From: Dorea phocaeensis
Lineage (GTDB): Bacteria > Bacillota > Clostridia > Lachnospirales > Lachnospiraceae
Length of the DNA stretch: 64,000 bases
Direction: 5' to 3'
NCBI RefSeq assembly: GCF_900240315.1
Contig: NZ_OEPZ01000001.1
Coordinates: 744,001-808,000 of the forward strand
The notes beneath the pieces were generated by a model. The model saw only the letters and a program-made list of their open reading frames with translations, ran no database searches and had not been told where the DNA came from. Numbering within the stretch: the stretch's first letter is position 1; each line of letters opens with the position of its first letter. The position numbers and the translations under genes were made by a program. Of the stretch, positions 8,558-18,044 are shown piece after piece.

Positions 8558-8604
8558 CCGGAAAAATGTCGCCTTAAAATTGTTCAGATTTTTCAACAAT
8601 CTTT

Positions 8605-8633
8605 TTGAATTTTTCTTATAGTTATGCTAGAAT
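8605..8633 (+). promoter_or_regulatory. Promoter of the zinc-ribbon membrane protein gene
   Basis: Plus strand: TTGAAT (8605-8610), 17-base spacer, TAGAAT (8628-8633) with an extended TGC just before the -10. The gene begins at 8702 behind AAGGAGG. Confidence 0.8.
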
Positions 8634-8701
8634 ATGAATGTATATAGCATTTTATAGATATACCTAATATAAATATAAGAATAGCAAGGAGGCCCATTCT
8701 C

Positions 8702-9115
8702 ATGAAGTGTCCAATATGTGGTCAGGAATTAAAACCGGGAAAAAAAGATCCTAATTATCTGTTATGTTACAACTGTAAGAAAAAATTCAAAGTGCCGGCA
8801 CAAAAAGCTTCCGGTAAGACTGAAAAAAAGGAAGTGGACGAAGAAGAAATTCATGCACCTAAATATGCCAATATTCCTCCAAAACATGTTCGCGAAAAAC
8901 GAGAACAGGAAATGCGCCGCGCATACGATGAGATGCTTGCTGTCGGAGATGGTAAGAAAAAGAAAAACAAACCTGCCCGTCGGGTAGAAGAACCTGAGGA
9001 TGATTTCTACGAGGACGATTACGAGGATGAAAAAATGTCTAAAGCGCCGATTATTATCCTTGCCATTGCTATTCTTATTGTTATAGCAGTGATCGCCTTT
9101 CTGCTTCTCCGATAA
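8702..9115 (+). CDS. Zinc-ribbon, tail-anchored membrane protein, function unknown
   Basis: A 137-residue protein with an N-terminal zinc ribbon (CPICG at residues 3-7 and CYNCK near 23-26), a long charged middle (acidic stretch rich in E/D/Y near residues 100-112) and a single C-terminal membrane segment (about 116-136) ending in LLLR. The layout suggests a tail-anchored protein with its zinc ribbon in the cytoplasm. No specific family is recognised. It has its own promoter and a bidirectional terminator shared with cotJC, so it is monocistronic and divergent from ftsW. Confidence 0.8.
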   Translation: MKCPICGQELKPGKKDPNYLLCYNCKKKFKVPAQKASGKTEKKEVDEEEIHAPKYANIPPKHVREKREQEMRRAYDEMLAVGDGKKKKNKPARRVEEPEDDFYEDDYEDEKMSKAPIIILAIAILIVIAVIAFLLLR

Positions 9116-9136
9116 ACGAAAATTTGATCTGACATA

Positions 9137-9170
9137 AAAATCGCTTAATCTTTCAGGATTAAGCGATTTT
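9137..9170. terminator. Bidirectional intrinsic terminator
   Basis: A 14-bp perfect stem (9137-9150 with 9157-9170) has a 6-base loop and A/T tracts on both sides. It ends the plus-strand zinc-ribbon gene and, in the other direction, the cotJABC operon. Confidence 0.9.
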
Positions 9171-9184
9171 CATATTCTGCTCTT

Positions 9185-9793
9185 CTATTTTACTGGGCAG
9201 GAATCAAACGCAGGATTCACTGCATAGAAATTTCGACTGTCTAACTTCTCCTGCGTAAGCCTTAAGCATTCCCCAAATCTTTGATAATGCACAATTTCAC
9301 GCTCTCTTAAGAAACGAATCGGATCACAGACTTCCGGATCCTTCACCAGACGAAGAATATTATCGTAGGTGGTTCGAGCCTTCTGTTCTGCTGCCATATC
9401 CTCGTGGAGATCCGTAATCGGATCGCCCTTCGACTGGAAATATGTTGCTGTCCACGGCGCACCACTTGCCGCCTGTGGCCACAATGCAAGTGTATGATCC
9501 ACATAGTATTTATCGAAACCAGAACGTTCTAACTCTTCTACACTTAAATTACGTGTTAATTGATGCACAATTGCACAAATCATTTCCATATGAGCCAGCT
9601 CTTCCGTTCCGATATCCGTTAATGTTCCCATCACTTCCTTATAAGGCATACTATATCTCTGAGACAGATATCTCATCGAAGCTGCCAATTCTCCATCCGG
9701 GCCTCCGAACTGCGTAATAATCACTTGCGCAATTTTCGGGTTTGTGTGGGTAATTTTTACTGGATACTGTAATCGCTTTTCATAATTCCACAT
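9185..9793 (-). CDS. cotJC: Spore coat protein CotJC (manganese-catalase-like)
   Basis: CotJC is a manganese-catalase-like ferritin-fold protein of the spore coat. The N-terminus (MWNYEKRLQYPVKI) is characteristic, and metal ligands are expected in GELAASMRYL, EELAHMEM and EREIVHYQRFGE, which supply the paired Glu/ExxH residues. Length (202 residues) is close to the family's. It is last of the cotJA-cotJB-cotJC operon, 3 bases after cotJB. The gene supports the conclusion that the organism makes spores. Confidence 0.95.
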   Translation of the reverse strand: MWNYEKRLQYPVKITHTNPKIAQVIITQFGGPDGELAASMRYLSQRYSMPYKEVMGTLTDIGTEELAHMEMICAIVHQLTRNLSVEELERSGFDKYYVDHTLALWPQAASGAPWTATYFQSKGDPITDLHEDMAAEQKARTTYDNILRLVKDPEVCDPIRFLREREIVHYQRFGECLRLTQEKLDSRNFYAVNPAFDSCPVK

Positions 9794-9796
9794 TCC

Positions 9797-10066
9797 TTAA
9801 CATCCCCCTTCCTGCCATGGCCACGGTTCCTGAATCCAACACCAATATTCTTCCGGAGTGTACGCCGTATCCAATGTCAGCGGGCCGTAGTATTTCGCAT
9901 ATTCCTTCAATGCCTCCACACGCTGTTTCTGAAATTCCTCAAAATATTCCAGTGCTTCCTCACATCCGGGATGTGTATCCAAAAAAAGTTTTACATCATC
10001 GACCACAAAACTGACCACATTAATCCAATCCATCAGCTCACGTCGGCAAGGCTTATTCTCCATCAT
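9797..10066 (-). CDS. cotJB: Spore coat protein CotJB
   Basis: CotJB is a small coat protein needed with CotJC in the CotJ complex. This 89-residue product has the usual central FVVDDVKLFLDTHP segment and the YGPLT..Y....WCWIQEPWPWQEGG end. Its ATG overlaps the cotJA stop by 4 bases (ATGA), and GGAGG nine bases upstream favours the first of two adjacent ATG codons. Overlap implies translational coupling to cotJA. Confidence 0.93.
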   Translation of the reverse strand: MMENKPCRRELMDWINVVSFVVDDVKLFLDTHPGCEEALEYFEEFQKQRVEALKEYAKYYGPLTLDTAYTPEEYWCWIQEPWPWQEGGC

Positions 10067-10356
10067 CTACAACAACCTCCCATTCCTTTAAATGGTTTAT
10101 CCAATTCTTGAAAGATTGTTCCTTTCGCAAACCCTTTTTCAGCATCATAAAGATCACACCATTTCTGCCAAGGCACGTAGGCCATCGCAATCGGCATCCC
10201 AAAGATCCTGTCTTCTTTTGCACAATCATTTTTTTGAGCCTGCTGAACACACGGTTTTACAGAAGACATTGCCTGGCATCCAGTTTGACACCCAGTTTGG
10301 CATCCATATCCGCCGCGCCGCATGGTATCCGAAGTATTATAGCGATAATTCTGCAT
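10063..10356 (-). CDS. cotJA: Spore coat protein CotJA
   Basis: This 97-residue product is CotJA-like in its C-terminal half (AMAYVPWQKWCDLYDAEKG...G.IFQELDKPF). The N-terminus is unusual: a Gly/Cys-rich stretch with three GCQ units (about residues 18-27) and further cysteines, including the CC near the end, which could support disulfide crosslinking in the coat. It is first gene of the operon, with AAAGGAG upstream and a sporulation-type promoter at 10391-10399. Confidence 0.92.
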   Translation of the reverse strand: MQNYRYNTSDTMRRGGYGCQTGCQTGCQAMSSVKPCVQQAQKNDCAKEDRIFGMPIAMAYVPWQKWCDLYDAEKGFAKGTIFQELDKPFKGMGGCCR

Positions 10357-10390
10357 TCTTGATGCTCCTTTCCCTTTTCATTTACACTAC

Positions 10391-10399
10391 TATTGTATG
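10391..10399 (-). promoter_or_regulatory. Sporulation promoter -10 element (sigma-E/sigma-K type) of cotJABC
   Basis: The minus strand reads CATACAATA, which fits both the sigma-E -10 consensus (CATACAnT) and the sigma-K one (CATAnnnTA). No good sigma-E -35 is seen; a CAC 16 bases upstream is acceptable for sigma-K. In Bacillus subtilis cotJ is sigma-E dependent. The start site would be about 28 bases before the cotJA ATG. Confidence 0.65.
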
Positions 10400-10424
10400 G
10401 GAAAACTGTCATGTTGTGCTTACA

Positions 10425-10463
10425 AGAGGAGCCGCATCCTTTCTCTTTGGATGCGGCTCCTCT
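10425..10463. terminator. GC-rich hairpin between ytvI and cotJA
   Basis: A perfect 15-bp stem (10425-10439 with 10449-10463) has a 9-base loop. On the minus strand it lies after ytvI and before the cotJ promoter, but it is not followed by a U-run in that direction, so termination may be weak or factor-assisted. Confidence 0.6.
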
Positions 10464-10525
10464 ATTTCCTGATCTTTCTATTCTTAATTTTCTGTTTTTT
10501 CTTATCTTTCTTCTGCGTTTTGATT

Positions 10526-11668
10526 TTACTCTCTTAATTTCAGGAGTCCCTCCATCAAAATCTTTACATCATCCAAAATATAATCAAAGGCCCCAGCCTT
10601 ATAAAGATTCATCACAATCATTCCGATCGGCACCGCGAAAATCATCGCAATCACACCGCCAATCTTGTATCCTGCATATAAAAACACCAGTGTCAGAAGC
10701 GGTTTTAATCCCATACTATCCCCCACCAGCTTCGGCTGGATAAGCTGACGCACCAGCTGTGTCACCCCATAAAGGATCACAAGGCCGATCACCATCTTAT
10801 AATCTCCCACCATTAATTTATATAGTCCCCACGGTATCAGCGCCGTTCCCGTTCCAAAAAACGGGAGAAAATCAAGAAGCGCAATCAAGATCGCCAGTAA
10901 GAAGTAGAAATGAACATCTAAAATCACAAACCCCACAATCAGGATCAGGCACACAACGATCATAATCTTAAACTGCGCCTTAAAGTAACCGCCCACTGCA
11001 TATTTCAGATTATCCATCACCATGCTCATCCGCTCTACCAGTGGATCCGGCGCCACTTTTTTAGCCCAGATAATTACTTCCTCCCGCTCTGCAATGAAAA
11101 AATACGAGGAAATAAATGTGACAATAGTCCCAATAAAGATCGATGGAATCCGCTTGGCAAAATTTCCAGCCGCAGCCATTGTCGGCTCGCTGATTCTTCC
11201 GATCAGATTACCCATCGTCTGATCCAGATTACTGATCATCGTCTGCCAGCCTTCCTGCACTCCTTCCGGAAGCATTTCAAAAATGCCCTCTAAGTTTTCT
11301 CCCACTGTATAGAAGCCACTCTCCAAATCCCGATAAATTCCCGGCATGTTTTCAATCAACGCACGAATCTCCTGCCACAGCTTACTGCCAAGGAAGTAGC
11401 AAAGAAGTCCAACTCCGGCCAATACCAGAATAATAATCAGTGCAGATCCCAGCTTTTTCACAATCCTCACCCGTTTTTCCAGCCAATTTACCAGAGGACT
11501 TGCCACATAGGCAAGGAACCATCCAATTACAAAAGGCATGAAAAACGCGAGCAGACGATATCCAACGTAAATAAATAAAATTGTTCCAATCAAGCTGACC
11601 GCTAAGCTGACGATCACCTTCCAGTAGGGACGTTCATCGTGTAACTGTTCCTTAAAATTGGTCTGCAT
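10526..11668 (-). CDS. ytvI: AI-2E/UPF0118 family membrane protein, YtvI-like sporulation permease
   Basis: A 380-residue polytopic protein with paired N-terminal membrane helices, a soluble middle region (about residues 95-160) and about five further helices. Family features include FLAYVASPLVNWLEKR near the start, DFLPFFGTG in the pore region and QPKLVGDSMGLKPLLTL near the C-terminus. The match is to the YtvI branch found in spore formers; the transported substrate is unknown. It directly follows engB (TAAATG junction, GAGGTGG ribosome binding site), so the two are probably translated from one message. Confidence 0.82.
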   Translation of the reverse strand: MQTNFKEQLHDERPYWKVIVSLAVSLIGTILFIYVGYRLLAFFMPFVIGWFLAYVASPLVNWLEKRVRIVKKLGSALIIILVLAGVGLLCYFLGSKLWQEIRALIENMPGIYRDLESGFYTVGENLEGIFEMLPEGVQEGWQTMISNLDQTMGNLIGRISEPTMAAAGNFAKRIPSIFIGTIVTFISSYFFIAEREEVIIWAKKVAPDPLVERMSMVMDNLKYAVGGYFKAQFKIMIVVCLILIVGFVILDVHFYFLLAILIALLDFLPFFGTGTALIPWGLYKLMVGDYKMVIGLVILYGVTQLVRQLIQPKLVGDSMGLKPLLTLVFLYAGYKIGGVIAMIFAVPIGMIVMNLYKAGAFDYILDDVKILMEGLLKLRE

Positions 11669-12298
11669 TTATGATTCCACCTCTTTTTGATCCGGTTCTT
11701 CATCAGAACCTTTCCCCAGATACTTCGTTTCCACAAATTCCCAGATTTCATCGCGCCCCTGCTTGGTCACAGATGAAAACGGAATCACTTTGGTTCCGGG
11801 AATCAGTCCCAGTCCTTGTTTTACCGCCTTTAAATGTTTTGCCACCTGACTTCGCTTAATCTTATCTAACTTCGTTGCAATAATAATCGGCTCAAATCCC
11901 TGCGCTACAATCCAGTCATACATCATTTTGTCATTTGCTGACGGGTCATGTCGGATATCGATCAACAAGAATACCGCTTTCAACTGTTTTGATCCATGCA
12001 GATACCGTTCGATCAGCTTTCCCCACCGAATTTTCTCCTGCTCTGAGACCTTCGCATATCCATATCCCGGCAAATCCACCAAATACATTTCATCATTGAT
12101 ATTATAGAAGTTAATGGTCTGTGTTTTTCCGGGAGTTGCCGATATCCTCGCGTAGGATTTGCGATTCATAAGTGCATTGATCAGCGACGATTTTCCAACA
12201 TTAGACTTTCCCGCAAACGCAATTTCTGGATAACTATTATCCGGAAGCTTACTGGTAATACCACACACCGTCTCTAAATTAATATTTTTGATTATCAT
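11669..12298 (-). CDS. engB: Ribosome biogenesis GTPase EngB (YsxC/YihA)
   Basis: EngB is an essential GTPase for 50S ribosome assembly. Motifs: G1 GKSNVGKSS, G3 DLPGYGY, G4 TKLDK, G5 FSSVTKQG. The start is taken as the ATG at 12296-12298 (MIIKNINLE), which is where the family normally begins and has AAAGGAG about 11 bases upstream. An in-frame ATG at 12328 directly abuts the lon stop (TAAATG) and would add ten residues; it could be used by coupling. The product is about 209 residues with a charged C-terminal tail. The lon-engB pairing is common in Firmicutes. Confidence 0.95.
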   Translation of the reverse strand: MIIKNINLETVCGITSKLPDNSYPEIAFAGKSNVGKSSLINALMNRKSYARISATPGKTQTINFYNINDEMYLVDLPGYGYAKVSEQEKIRWGKLIERYLHGSKQLKAVFLLIDIRHDPSANDKMMYDWIVAQGFEPIIIATKLDKIKRSQVAKHLKAVKQGLGLIPGTKVIPFSSVTKQGRDEIWEFVETKYLGKGSDEEPDQKEVES

Positions 12299-12328
12299 CC
12301 TTTTCGTCTCTCCTTTTACGCTTTTCAT

Positions 12329-14653
12329 TTACAAAAGTGCAGCCTCTAAGACCTCTTCCATATAACTCACCGGGAGAATCTTAAGCCCACGGGTAATCTC
12401 TGCTGAGATTTCTTCCACATCCTTCTCATTTTCCTTTGGTATCACCACTGTATGTATCCCGGCATTCTTAGCTGCCAAAAGCTTCTCCTTTAATCCGCCA
12501 ATCGGAAGCACTCGACCGCGAAGCGTAATTTCCCCTGTCATTGCCAGATCTGCCCTTACCTTTCGCCCGGTAATTGCAGAGATCATTGCCGTTGCCATAG
12601 TAATACCGGCAGACGGCCCGTCTTTAGGAACCGCTCCCTCCGGAATATGAATATGAACGTCATGCTCTTTTAGGAAATTCTCCGAAATCCCATACTCACC
12701 GCTCACAGAACGGATATAGCTGATTCCAGTTCTAGCCGACTCCTTCATTACGTCACCTAATTGACCTGTCAGAAGAATCTCACCCTCACCCGGCATCACA
12801 TTTACTTCAATCTGAAGGGTATCACCTCCGACACTGGTCCATGCCAGACCGCGGACAATTCCAACCTCATCTTCTTTGTTCGCCATCTGATAAGTGTAAA
12901 CTTCTTTTCCCAGATACTGACAGAGATTGCGTTCTGTCACACGTACAGCCTTCTTCTGGCTTTCCAGAATCTCTCTGGCTGCCTTCCGGCAAATATCTCC
13001 GATTTTCCGTTCTAACTGACGCACACCGGCCTCTTTCGTATAATTGCGGGCCATTTTCCACCGTGCATTTTTACTGATCACAAGTTGATCTTCTGTCAGT
13101 CCGTGTTTTTCCCGCTGTTTGGGAATCAGATGTCTTGTTGCAATATGCATTTTCTCATTTTCTGTATAACTGCTGATTTCAATAATTTCCATTCGGTCAA
13201 GAAGCGGTCTTGGAATCGTCTGAAGCGTATTCGCTGTCGTAATAAACAAGACTTCGGACATATCAATAGGCACCTCCAGATAGTGATCCCGAAATTTGCA
13301 GTTTTGCTCACTGTCCAGCACCTCTAAAAGCGCTGAAAAAGTATCCCCTTTATAATCATTGCTGACTTTATCGATCTCATCTAAAAGCATCAGCGGATTC
13401 TTCACCCCTGCCTGACGCAAACCTGCGGCAAGCCGTCCCGGCATTGCTCCTACATAAGTCTTTCTGTGTCCGCGAATTTCCGCTTCGTCCCGCACTCCTC
13501 CTAAAGAAATGCGGACATAAGGCTTCTTTAACGCACGCGCAAGAGATCTTGCAATGGATGTTTTTCCAGTTCCCGGCGGTCCCACTAGACACAGAATCGG
13601 TGCGTCTCCCCGTTTTGTCAAGGCGCGAACTGCCAGAAATTCTAAAATTCTTTCCTTTACTTTTTCCAATCCGTAATGCTCTGCTTCCAATACTTCTTTT
13701 GCATAAGCAATATTCTGATGCTCCTCACACATTTTATCCCAGGGCATCTCCAGCATGGTTTCAATATAGGTACGGATAACACCGGTTTCCGCCGGGCTTC
13801 CCATCGAATTGCGAAATCGTTTAATCTCTTTATAAAGCTTTTCTTTTACCTCATCTGATGCCTGAAGCTTTTCTGCCGCCTGCTGAAATTCATCCGCATC
13901 TGACAAGGTGCTGTCATCACCGAGCTCTTCCCGAATCAGCTTCATCTCTTCTCTTAAAATGTATTCTCTCTGATTTTTATCCACCCGCTCTTTGACCTTC
14001 GCCTGCAGTTCTTCTTTTACATTCAGTACCTGAATCATACTTACCAGCTTATATACCAACAGTTCATATCGATCCATCAAATTCTGTTCTTCCAGAAGGA
14101 GCTGCGCGTCTTTATACCCAAACGGCACATTTGCCGCAATTACATCCACAAGCTTTTGCAGCTCTTCTGTCTGCTCTACCTGAAAGGCCAGTTCCTTAGA
14201 AAGCTTCGGATTTTTCAAGAGATATTCTTTAAAAATATCCTGAAGACCAGAACGCATTGCCTCCACACTAAGCGGATTTTCTTCTTCCCCGTCTGTCTGC
14301 ACTTCATCCGGGACTTCTGTCACATTCGCACGAAGATACGGATCTTCAAATTCCAGCACATTCAGTCTCGCTCTCGTTTCTCCCACAATCAATACTCTTA
14401 GCATCTTCTTAGGAAGCTTAACCACCTGTTTAATGGACGCAATACAGCCGATTCTATATACATCAGCGATCCCGGGATCTTCCGTATCAAGTTCAATCTG
14501 AGCAGAAAGAAAAATTTTCTGATCGCCTTCCATTGCCTCCTCGATTGCCTGAATTGATTTCGTTCGGCTTACATCAAAATGCTTCACCATCTCCGGCAGC
14601 ACTGTAAGCCCTCTAAGCGCTACCATAGGCAGACTTTTTGTCTCTACATTCAT
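12329..14653 (-). CDS. lon: ATP-dependent Lon protease
   Basis: Lon is a cytosolic AAA+ serine protease. The N-terminal substrate-binding domain begins [16 protein letters not shown]; Walker A is GPPGTGKT (near residue 360) and the Walker B acid is in LMLLDEIDK. The Ser of KDGPSAGIT (near 678) and the Lys of [11 protein letters not shown] form the catalytic dyad. The start is set at the ATG 14651-14653, which has AGGAG eight bases upstream. A longer reading frame to 14731 would run through the clpX terminator and is not credible. The product is 774 residues, normal for bacterial Lon. engB follows with a TAAATG junction. Confidence 0.97.
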   Translation of the reverse strand: MNVETKSLPMVALRGLTVLPEMVKHFDVSRTKSIQAIEEAMEGDQKIFLSAQIELDTEDPGIADVYRIGCIASIKQVVKLPKKMLRVLIVGETRARLNVLEFEDPYLRANVTEVPDEVQTDGEEENPLSVEAMRSGLQDIFKEYLLKNPKLSKELAFQVEQTEELQKLVDVIAANVPFGYKDAQLLLEEQNLMDRYELLVYKLVSMIQVLNVKEELQAKVKERVDKNQREYILREEMKLIREELGDDSTLSDADEFQQAAEKLQASDEVKEKLYKEIKRFRNSMGSPAETGVIRTYIETMLEMPWDKMCEEHQNIAYAKEVLEAEHYGLEKVKERILEFLAVRALTKRGDAPILCLVGPPGTGKTSIARSLARALKKPYVRISLGGVRDEAEIRGHRKTYVGAMPGRLAAGLRQAGVKNPLMLLDEIDKVSNDYKGDTFSALLEVLDSEQNCKFRDHYLEVPIDMSEVLFITTANTLQTIPRPLLDRMEIIEISSYTENEKMHIATRHLIPKQREKHGLTEDQLVISKNARWKMARNYTKEAGVRQLERKIGDICRKAAREILESQKKAVRVTERNLCQYLGKEVYTYQMANKEDEVGIVRGLAWTSVGGDTLQIEVNVMPGEGEILLTGQLGDVMKESARTGISYIRSVSGEYGISENFLKEHDVHIHIPEGAVPKDGPSAGITMATAMISAITGRKVRADLAMTGEITLRGRVLPIGGLKEKLLAAKNAGIHTVVIPKENEKDVEEISAEITRGLKILPVSYMEEVLEAALL

Positions 14654-14697
14654 ATTTTCCACTCCTGTATGATATTTTTGACCTCTATATGAAAACA

Positions 14698-14728
14698 GGC
14701 GGGCACAATCTTTATTCTTGTACCCGCC
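14698..14728 (-). terminator. Hairpin terminator between clpX and lon
   Basis: On the minus strand an 11-bp GC-rich stem (GGCGGGTACAA with TTGTGCCCGCC, one G-U pair) and a 9-base loop are followed by TGTTTTC. This is a moderate intrinsic terminator for the tig-clpP-clpX operon. Confidence 0.75.
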
Positions 14729-14736
14729 CATGATAG

Positions 14737-15996
14737 TTATGCACTCTCAGATCTGACGGATGTGTGTACACACTCCGGTTCTCCGATTCCTTTTACAACG
14801 TCTTCCGTAATACGACAAGACTTCAATGTGTCGTCTGACGGAGCTTTATACATAATATCCATCATGATCTTCTCCATAATCGCACGAAGACCTCTTGCTC
14901 CTGTCTTTCGCTTCAGCGATGTTTCAGCAATCGCCTCCAATGCCTTATCGTCAAAGATCAATTCTACCCCATCCAGTTCCAGCATTTTCTCATACTGTTT
15001 CGTAATGGCATTCTTCGGCTCCGCCAAAATACGCACCAATGCTTCCTTATCCAGCATTTCAAGCGCAACGGTAACCGGCACACGTCCTACCAACTCTGGG
15101 ATGAGACCGAATTTCACCAAATCCTGCGGAAGCACCTGTTGAAGCAATGCATCCACATCATTTTCATGCTTATCTGCAATTTCTACATTAAATCCAATAG
15201 ACTTCTGATCGATTCGTTTTTCAATAATCTTATCAATTCCCTCAAATGCACCTCCGCAAATAAAGAGAATATTGGTAGTATCAATCTGAATCAACTCCTG
15301 GTGCGGATGCTTTCTTCCTCCCTGCGGCGGAACACTTGCAACAGTTCCCTCAATAATCTTTAAGAGCGCCTGCTGTACACCCTCGCCGGATACGTCTCTG
15401 GTAATAGACGGATTCTCAGACTTTCTTGTAATCTTATCAATCTCATCAATATAGATAATTCCATATTCTGCACGTTCAATATCTCCGTCTGCCGCCTGAA
15501 TAATCTTAAGAAGAATATTTTCCACATCTTCTCCTACATATCCGGCCTCTGTCAGAGCCGTAGCATCTGCAATAGCAAACGGAACATTCAGGATCTTGGC
15601 AAGTGTCTGAGCCAGAAGTGTCTTTCCACATCCGGTTGGCCCTAACATTAAAATATTACTTTTATGTAATTCTACTCCCAAATCCTTCTCTGCCATAATT
15701 CGTTTATAATGATTGTACACCGCCACAGAAAGGACTTTCTTCGCCTCGTCCTGACCAATCACATAGTCATCAAGGAAATTCTTGATCTCTTCCGGCTTCA
15801 ACAGATTGATATCCGCAAACGGATTCCACTCTCTTCCATCATCATATACAAATTCTTCTTCCAGTATCTCATTGCAGACCTCAATACACTCATCACAAAT
15901 ATAAGTGCCATTAGGACCCGCAATCAGCTTGCGCACCTGATTCTGCGTCTTATTACAGAACGAACATCTCACCTGATCATCGTTCTTATTTACCAT
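14737..15996 (-). CDS. clpX: ClpX, ATPase subunit of ClpXP
   Basis: ClpX is the AAA+ unfoldase that feeds ClpP. The N-terminal zinc-binding domain uses C11, C14, C34 and C37. Walker A is GPTGCGKT, Walker [10 protein letters not shown], the RKH pore loop lies near [22 protein letters not shown], and the ClpP-docking IGF-type loop is present as KSIGFNVE. Length (419) is typical. It follows clpP after 29 bases with a GAGGTGG ribosome binding site and ends at a hairpin terminator, so tig-clpP-clpX forms one unit. Confidence 0.98.
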   Translation of the reverse strand: MVNKNDDQVRCSFCNKTQNQVRKLIAGPNGTYICDECIEVCNEILEEEFVYDDGREWNPFADINLLKPEEIKNFLDDYVIGQDEAKKVLSVAVYNHYKRIMAEKDLGVELHKSNILMLGPTGCGKTLLAQTLAKILNVPFAIADATALTEAGYVGEDVENILLKIIQAADGDIERAEYGIIYIDEIDKITRKSENPSITRDVSGEGVQQALLKIIEGTVASVPPQGGRKHPHQELIQIDTTNILFICGGAFEGIDKIIEKRIDQKSIGFNVEIADKHENDVDALLQQVLPQDLVKFGLIPELVGRVPVTVALEMLDKEALVRILAEPKNAITKQYEKMLELDGVELIFDDKALEAIAETSLKRKTGARGLRAIMEKIMMDIMYKAPSDDTLKSCRITEDVVKGIGEPECVHTSVRSESA

Positions 15997-16025
15997 ACTT
16001 CCACCTCATAATCAGACAGCCATTC

Positions 16026-16607
16026 CTAGCGGCTTTTAATAACTTCGTCAACCAAGCCATATGCTTTTGCTTCTTCAGCTGACATAAAGTTATCACGTTC
16101 CGTATCAATGCTGATAACATTCAGCGGCTGTCCCGTATTTTCTGCCAATATCTGATTTAACTTCTGACGAGTCTTCAGGATGTGCTCAGCCGCAATTTGG
16201 ATTTCTGTTGCCTGTCCCTGTGCGCCGCCAGATGGCTGGTGAATCATAATCTCCGCATTCGGAAGCGCCAGTCTCTTGCCTTTGGTACCTCCTGCAAGCA
16301 GGAAAGATCCCATACTTGCAGCCATACCGATACAAATCGTCTCTACATCGCACTTAATATACTGCATGGTATCATAAATTGCCATACCTGCAGTCACAGA
16401 TCCTCCCGGACTGTTGATATACAGATGAATATCTTTCTCCGGATCCTCTGCTTCCAGGAACAAAAGCTGCGCTACAATCACGCTTGCTGACGCGTCAGTT
16501 ACCTCTTCCCCAAGGAAGATAATTCTGTCTTTTAATAATCTTGAATAGATGTCATAGGAGCGTTCCCCACGGCTTGTCTGTTCAATTACATAAGGAATTA
16601 CACTCAT
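16026..16607 (-). CDS. clpP: ClpP serine protease subunit
   Basis: ClpP forms the tetradecameric proteolytic chamber. The catalytic Ser is in GMAASMGSF (near residue 97), the His in IMIHQPSGG (near 122), and the Asp is in the [15 protein letters not shown] region (near 171). Length (193) is standard. An AAAGGAGG ribosome binding site sits ahead of the ATG. It lies between tig and clpX, the usual Firmicute arrangement. Confidence 0.98.
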   Translation of the reverse strand: MSVIPYVIEQTSRGERSYDIYSRLLKDRIIFLGEEVTDASASVIVAQLLFLEAEDPEKDIHLYINSPGGSVTAGMAIYDTMQYIKCDVETICIGMAASMGSFLLAGGTKGKRLALPNAEIMIHQPSGGAQGQATEIQIAAEHILKTRQKLNQILAENTGQPLNVISIDTERDNFMSAEEAKAYGLVDEVIKSR

Positions 16608-16646
16608 GTATATGCCTCCTTTGACTATACGTTCTTCTTAAAATTC

Positions 16647-17933
16647 TTATTTTTCAACGGCATTTTCTACAAGGAAGGATACTGCCTCCTGCACTGCCAT
16701 ATCTTCTTTCATCTGTTTCTTTTCGTTCTCACCCATAAACTCTTTCAGCTTATCTGCTTCCATCTTGTAAGCTTCTGCCATCTTGGCGATCTCTTCATCC
16801 AGCTTTTCATCGCTGATCTCAATATTCTCAGCCTTTGCAACTGCCTCCAGAACCAGACGTGTCTCAATTCTCTTCACTGCCTGTGGCTTCAGTTCTTCCA
16901 TCATCTTTTCAGCTGTCATGCCTGTAAACTGGAAGTACTGCTCCATAGTCAATCCCTGAGACTGCATTCTCTGAGCGAACTCATCTGCCATCTGCATTAC
17001 CTGTGTATCGATCATTGCTTCCGGAATCTCGTAGGATGCATTCTTAATTGCCTGCTCCACTACCTGATCTTCCTGTTTTCTCTTTCCTTCAGAAGCTTTT
17101 TCTTCTTTGATCTTCGCTTTTACATCTGCTTTGTACTCATCTAAAGTATCAAATTCTGATACTTCTGCTGCAAACTCATCATCGATTTCTGGCAGCTCTT
17201 TGGCCTTGATCTCATGGACTGTACATTTGAATACAGCTTCTTTTCCCTTCAGTTCTTCTGCATGATACTCTTCTGGGAATGTCACTTTTACTTCTACTTC
17301 TTTCTCTGTCTCTGCGCCTACTAACTGCTCCTCAAATCCAGGAATAAAGGAACCAGAACCAATTGTCAGCGGATAGTTTTCTCCCTTACCGCCTTCAAAA
17401 GCCTCTCCGTCAACAAAACCTTCAAAATCAAGGATCACTTCATCGCCGTCCTGTACTGCGCGATCTTCTACAGTGATTGTTCTTGCATTCTTCTCTGCTT
17501 CTTCTTGAATCTTGGCATCTACTTCTTTCTGTGTCACACGAGTAGATACTTTGTCTACTTCCAGACCTTTGTACTCTCCAAGTGTCACTTCCGGCTTAGT
17601 TGCCACATCAGCAGTAAAAATAAATGCTTTTCCCTTCTCGATCTGTACAACATTGATCTCCGGTCTGGATACGATTTCCAGATCACATTCATCATATGCC
17701 TCTGCATATGCCTTTGGAATCAGCTCATTTGCTGCATCATCATAGAAAATTTCTGCTCCGTACATCTTCTCGATCATCTGACGCGGAACTTTTCCTTTAC
17801 GGAATCCCGGCAGAGAGATTTTGTTTTTCTGCTTCATATATGCACTCTGAAGCGCTTTCTCTAAATCATCGGCTGGAACTTCGATTGTAAGTTTCGCCAT
17901 GTTTTTTTCTAATTTTTCTACCTGTAAACTCAT
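16647..17933 (-). CDS. tig: Trigger factor
   Basis: Trigger factor is the ribosome-bound chaperone and prolyl isomerase. The 428-residue product has the N-terminal ribosome-docking signature FRKGKVPR (near residues 44-51), a central FKBP-type PPIase domain (QDGDEVILDFEGFVDGEAFEGG onward, about 160-240) and a helical C-terminal domain. It is first in the tig-clpP-clpX operon, with CAGGAGG upstream and a promoter at 18016-18044. Confidence 0.97.
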   Translation of the reverse strand: MSLQVEKLEKNMAKLTIEVPADDLEKALQSAYMKQKNKISLPGFRKGKVPRQMIEKMYGAEIFYDDAANELIPKAYAEAYDECDLEIVSRPEINVVQIEKGKAFIFTADVATKPEVTLGEYKGLEVDKVSTRVTQKEVDAKIQEEAEKNARTITVEDRAVQDGDEVILDFEGFVDGEAFEGGKGENYPLTIGSGSFIPGFEEQLVGAETEKEVEVKVTFPEEYHAEELKGKEAVFKCTVHEIKAKELPEIDDEFAAEVSEFDTLDEYKADVKAKIKEEKASEGKRKQEDQVVEQAIKNASYEIPEAMIDTQVMQMADEFAQRMQSQGLTMEQYFQFTGMTAEKMMEELKPQAVKRIETRLVLEAVAKAENIEISDEKLDEEIAKMAEAYKMEADKLKEFMGENEKKQMKEDMAVQEAVSFLVENAVEK

Positions 17934-18015
17934 TTACTATTTTCCTCCTGTTTCTATCCCTGTTCCGGACAGTTTTTCCCGGAAAATGGGCATACTACAT
18001 TACATTCACCTCAGA

Positions 18016-18044
18016 AGTATAACACAAACCCTCGCAAATATCTA
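18016..18044 (-). promoter_or_regulatory. Promoter of tig-clpP-clpX
   Basis: Minus strand: TAGATA (18039-18044), 17-base spacer, TATACT (18016-18021). The -35 overlaps the stop codon of the upstream lipoprotein gene. The leader of about 75 bases holds a short palindrome (TTTTCCcGGAAAA) of unknown role. Confidence 0.65.

Noticed and set aside
14654-14731. N-terminal extension of Lon into the clpX terminator
   Set aside because: The stretch contains the terminator hairpin and lacks an SD; the ATG at 14653 has AGGAG at good spacing and family-like sequence.
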